From NCBI GenBank assembly GCA_004554775.1, contig SFKI01000023.1:1-64000 (forward strand): DNA of 64,000 nucleotides, written 5' to 3'. A program made the translations under genes and the position numbers. Positions within the stretch are counted from its first letter, which is position 1. Each line of letters starts with the position of its first letter. Source of the DNA: Subdoligranulum variabile. Its GTDB lineage: Bacteria; Bacillota; Clostridia; Oscillospirales; Ruminococcaceae. Positions 60,901 through 64,000 of this stretch are shown here, in pieces. The notes under the pieces are model-generated. The model did not search any database, had not been told where the DNA came from, and saw only the letters and a program-made list of their open reading frames with translations.

Positions 60901-61610
60901 GCCGCAACAGACGCAGCGGGCCACGGAGCCAATCGTCATTGGGATATAGTCGGTCTCGCCTTTCAGTAAAGATGCAACCGCATATCCATATTTATAGTCG
61001 GGATAATGGTTGCTGTCCGTTGCAGATTCACCGTAGGGTTCGGCTTCTTTTCCTCGCTTGATCGACCACAAGTTCGGCTTGTCAAGGCAAGTTGCAATCG
61101 CCTGCTGGACGATGCTTCGATACAGGGTTTTCTGGTCTTCCAAATCCGTGGGGTACAGACGGGATTGCAGCAGCACATTGTCCTTATAGCAGAAAATTTC
61201 TCGCGTGATGCGCGGGGCTGTATGTAAGTTCTGTGTGTACTCGTCGCTGACCGTGAAGAAAATCATACTGACGGAATCGCCCATATAGGACTGGCAGCCG
61301 CGCAAACAGCGCGTTGTAGGGTCTGACCGTGCGCATATAGCGGTTGTCCGACTCACCTGCTTCCGCTTCTTCCTCGATTCGGTCAAGATGGAATTTCAGG
61401 CAGAGCCGATTGATAATGCGGCTCGCCTTTTGCCCTGGTGCGCACTTGATGCCGCCGTACTGCCTGATTGTGTCCAAGCGGTAATCGTTCGGTATCCGGG
61501 CATAGTCCGCGGTTGCCGCACGCAGAGCTGTTTCAAAGTTTTCGTACACAGTATCATCGGTGCAGGCCCTGCGGCCCAGTTCCAGTATGGCGGCACGTGT
61601 TTCGTCTACC
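60901..61610 (-). pseudogene. Fragment of a conjugative-element protein (PcfJ-like, with zinc-type CVCC)
   Basis: Upper part (61610 to about 61300) reads VYENFETALRAATADYARIP and GGIKCAPGQKASRIINRLC. After YNALFA the frame is lost, and homology resumes in another frame at YMGDSVSMIFFTVSDEYTQN, running through REIFCYKDNVLLQSRLYP to SVARCVCCGG. From memory this matches large proteins of unknown function on clostridial conjugative elements, in which some 40 extra residues lie at the break. Both ends are truncated: the 5' end by the ABC fragment junction near 61612, the 3' end by fusion to the recombinase. Confidence 0.68.
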
Positions 61611-61614
61611 GTGA

Positions 61615-62148
61615 TACCCGGAGGCGCTGCTGACCGACTACTCTATGGTGTTCCAGGATGTGGTGCCCTTTGACGATACCGTGATGGAGAATATCCACCT
61701 AGGCAAGAGGGGCGCCAACGACGAGGAGGTGCAGGCCGCAGCAGAGGCCGCCAACTGCGTGGAGTTCATCCGTCGCCTGCCCGAAGGCTATAACACTCCC
61801 AGCGGTGAAAACGGGGCAAAGCTTTCCGGCGGGGAGCGGCAGCGCATCTCTATCGCCCGGGCACTTTTGAAGAATGCACCCATCGTCCTGCTTGACGAGG
61901 CCACTGCTAGTCTGGATGTTGAGAATGAAACCAAGGTGCAGAGTGCCCTTTCCCGCCTGCTGGCAGGCAAGACGGTCCTGGTTATTGCACACCGGATGCG
62001 AACCGTGGCTGGAGCGGACCACATTGTGGTACTGGAAAATGGCCGGGTGGCTGAACAGGGGACGCCGGCGGAGCTGATGGAAAAAGGAACCCTTTATCGT
62101 CATATGGTGGAACTCCAGAGTGAGAGTTCTCGTTGGAAATTAGGTTGA
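61615..62148 (+). pseudogene. ABC exporter ATP-binding domain, C-terminal fragment
   Basis: From the stop at 61612-61614 the open frame reads YPEALLTDYSMVFQDVVPF (Q-loop), then KLSGGERQRISIARALL (signature), LLDEATASLD (Walker B) and IAHRM (H-loop). The membrane domain and Walker A are missing, so it cannot work as an ABC subunit. The first ATG is 61645 but homology begins upstream of it. It is joined head-on to the conjugative-element fragment. Confidence 0.87.
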
Positions 62149-62409
62149 TTCCAATACACTAGATAATCTCGAACGCCCTGGTTTTCTTCAATGAACTACC
62201 TCAGAACAGAATATCAGTCGCCCCAAAGTGGCGCATGAAGCAGCCGAGCCGAAGCAGATCTTTATGCGCCTGTTCTTTTCGGATCAAAATGGTTGTGGTA
62301 TCAAGCGAGCGGCAATAAAGTCTTTCTTAACCTGAATATTCCTCTGCTGCATAACCTGGGTTTTGGATGGTCACACTAAAGACATATAAAAATCAGGGAG
62401 GAATATGCA

Positions 62410-63681
62410 ATGAATCCTTTTGAACAAAAAGCTTCACGTTCGGCAGAAGGCTTCCAAAGCTGGAAGAAACTTTACCCGAAAGCATACAAAAAGGACGAGA
62501 CTGACGCTTATACAAAGGTGCGCATTATCCTGATGACGGGCGCCGAATATGAGGCAGTGTGGTTTGGCCACCAATTTCACCGCAACTGCTCTAACAATGA
62601 CCTGCGACGTGAACTGGCGTTTTCCCGCAGGCAGGAACAACAACAGCAACATCAATTGGCTTATCTGAAACCGGTTGATGAAACGCAACTGGAAACCACG
62701 ATCACTTACGAGCAACTGGCGGTGGATCTGACGGCCATTCTGGCGCAACGCGAGCCAGACCCATATGTGGTGAAAGCGTTGAATTTCGCGCTTTTGGAAG
62801 ATTTTGACCATTTATATCGTTACTCCGATTTGTTGGAAATGGAGCAGGGAATCCAAGCGGAACGTCTTGTGGGGCGCTATACAGAGATCATGCCAGGTCG
62901 GCCTACAATTTCTCATCATAGACATCCGGTGGACAGTGTGCGGCGAGCCTGCGATTTTAAAAAAGCGGATCTGGTAACGTTGCTGGACACCTGCACCATT
63001 ACAGCTGCTGAGCAGCAAACGATGAATTATTATATGAACCTGGGCGCATATTACCCGAATGATCTGGGACGCAGGCTCTATCAAGAAATCGGAATGGTTG
63101 AGGAGCAGCATGTTACTCAATATGGGGCGCTAATGGACCCGCGGTGCACTTGGCTCGAGAATTTGCTTGTTCATGAATACAATGAGTGCTATCTGTACTG
63201 GTCCTGTTATGAGACAGAGACCGATGCATCTGTTCGGAAAATCTGGGAGCAAAACTTTGAAATAGAGGTGGCACATCTTCATAAGGCACAAAAACTCTTG
63301 CGTGAGTATGAGGGTAAGGAGTGGGAGCAGGTTTTGCCCCAGGGAGAATTCCCGGAACCGCTGCATTTTGAACCTCAGATCGACTACGTGCGTAAGGTCT
63401 TAAAAGACACTGTGGAATTAACTGCCGATCGAGAGGAGTATGCTCTTATAGACTCGATCCCTGCAGATGCTGACTTTTTCAAGTACCAAGCGGCGGTCAA
63501 CAAAGGGAATACTTTGGATGTGCCAAGCCATCGGGTCATTTGTGAATACCAGAAAAAGAGCCTTGAAGACTATCGTTTTGAAACCCAAAAGAACCCTGTC
63601 CCTTCATTGCGCGACCGCAAAACAGACAACACTGACCTGGGACGAATTACGCGCGAGACAGGAAAAAGAGGCAAGGCGTGA
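62410..63681 (+). CDS. Ferritin-like (putative di-iron) protein of unknown function
   Basis: A 423-residue soluble, mainly helical protein with GGGAGGA before its ATG. Four candidate metal-ligand helices can be seen: LLEDFDHLYRYSDLL, EIGMVEEQHVTQYGAL, LLVHEYNECYLYWSCYE and EIEVAHLHKAQKLLREYE. Spaced Glu and E-x2-H patterns of this kind are typical of ferritin-like di-iron proteins. A conserved-looking GRPTISHHRHPVDS loop adds histidines. I recall similar uncharacterised proteins in gut Clostridia. It is intact although surrounded by debris, and a terminator follows at 63953. Confidence 0.72.
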   Translation: MNPFEQKASRSAEGFQSWKKLYPKAYKKDETDAYTKVRIILMTGAEYEAVWFGHQFHRNCSNNDLRRELAFSRRQEQQQQHQLAYLKPVDETQLETTITYEQLAVDLTAILAQREPDPYVVKALNFALLEDFDHLYRYSDLLEMEQGIQAERLVGRYTEIMPGRPTISHHRHPVDSVRRACDFKKADLVTLLDTCTITAAEQQTMNYYMNLGAYYPNDLGRRLYQEIGMVEEQHVTQYGALMDPRCTWLENLLVHEYNECYLYWSCYETETDASVRKIWEQNFEIEVAHLHKAQKLLREYEGKEWEQVLPQGEFPEPLHFEPQIDYVRKVLKDTVELTADREEYALIDSIPADADFFKYQAAVNKGNTLDVPSHRVICEYQKKSLEDYRFETQKNPVPSLRDRKTDNTDLGRITRETGKRGKA

Positions 63682-64000
63682 TTGTCATGTGCCTTCGGTA
63701 GCGGGCGCGATGGTTTTCTTCCTTCCATCATACCATTCACGGAAATGCCCGCAGTTTGACCAGATAAACTCTTCCGTAACAAAATGATCTGTTGTGTGGT
63801 GCCTGTTTACAGGCATCAAGAAAGTAGTCATTCCGATGACCGACTACTTTTCTGATCATTCCGTGCAATAACTTCGTTGTGGATATTGATTTTGCCCCGT
63901 CAATCCGATAATATTCGTCATTGCTTCGGCGATAAAAATGTTCTAGTTGCACAGCGGCTGAAAGGCTTTACCTTTCAGCCGCTTTTTTTCTGCTGCAGAA
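63682..64000. other. Right-end intergenic region
   Basis: Apart from a terminator this holds only a 71-codon minus-strand frame (63737-63952, GTG start, no ribosome site; contains EYYRIDGAKSISTTKLL and VGHRNDYFLDAC) that I cannot assign. It could be a gene remnant like those to its left. No promoter was recognised. Confidence 0.5.
63953..63989 (+). terminator. Intrinsic terminator after the ferritin-like gene
   Basis: AGCGGCTGAAAGG pairs perfectly with CCTTTCAGCCGCT across CTTTA, followed by TTTTTTT on the plus strand. Confidence 0.88.

Noticed and set aside
63737..63952. 71-codon minus-strand gene at the right end
   Set aside because: GTG start without a ribosome site and no family recognised; described only within the region entry.

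Overview
The window looks like a chromosome segment from a GC-rich gut Clostridium of the Ruminococcaceae/Oscillospiraceae (Faecalibacterium, Gemmiger, Subdoligranulum group). The reasons are the high GC content, strong Shine-Dalgarno sites, TTGNNN-N17-TATAAT promoters, the order cmk-plsC-ispH/rpsA, and families of short intergenic palindromes of a kind I recall from that group. The genus is inference. Most genes from 1 to 53,216 lie on the minus strand. The right end is mixed.

Layout. 1-4743: an acyltransferase pair (MBOAT, cut by the window edge, plus an SGNH partner) and a very large two-module membrane glycosyltransferase, downstream of cysS (4764-6161). 6234-13963: housekeeping genes (pgsA, rimO, recX, recA, prmC, DUF1385). 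13988-18505: a two-component system, a lipoprotein and a ZIP transporter. 18818-20229: deoC, a small membrane protein and a GtrA protein. 20385-23719: rpsA, a broken ispH, plsC and cmk. 23918-49133: a roughly 25 kb surface-glycan region. 49303-53216: gpmI, tpiA and pgk. 53478-59442: transporters, a TetR operon and a LOG protein. 59443-64000: mobile-element debris.

The glycan region is the most coherent system. It holds two PP-loop N-acetyl-sugar amidotransferases, a HisH glutaminase and a HisF-like protein that has lost one cyclase aspartate. By analogy with WbpG/PseA systems these would turn an acetamido sugar into an acetamidino sugar. Around them are two GT2 transferases, an FAD oxidoreductase, a TIM-barrel isomerase, an SDR epimerase, several multi-spanning membrane proteins, a second MBOAT-SGNH O-acyltransferase pair and three tandem paralogous membrane proteins. 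The three-gene amidation operon starts from a clear promoter, but the first structure in its RNA is an intrinsic terminator, so it looks conditionally expressed.

Other notable points: ispH is frameshifted and lacks its third Fe-S cysteine region, while the fused rpsA has its own strong ribosome binding site. A roughly 160 bp imperfect palindrome fills the pgk-tpiA gap. At the right end a degenerate tRNA-Lys abuts a serine recombinase that lacks its catalytic domain, which is joined to fragments of a conjugative-element protein and of an ABC ATPase.

Limits: families were recognised by eye, and no database search or folding was run. Membrane-segment counts are approximate. Promoters were matched by spacing and sequence only.
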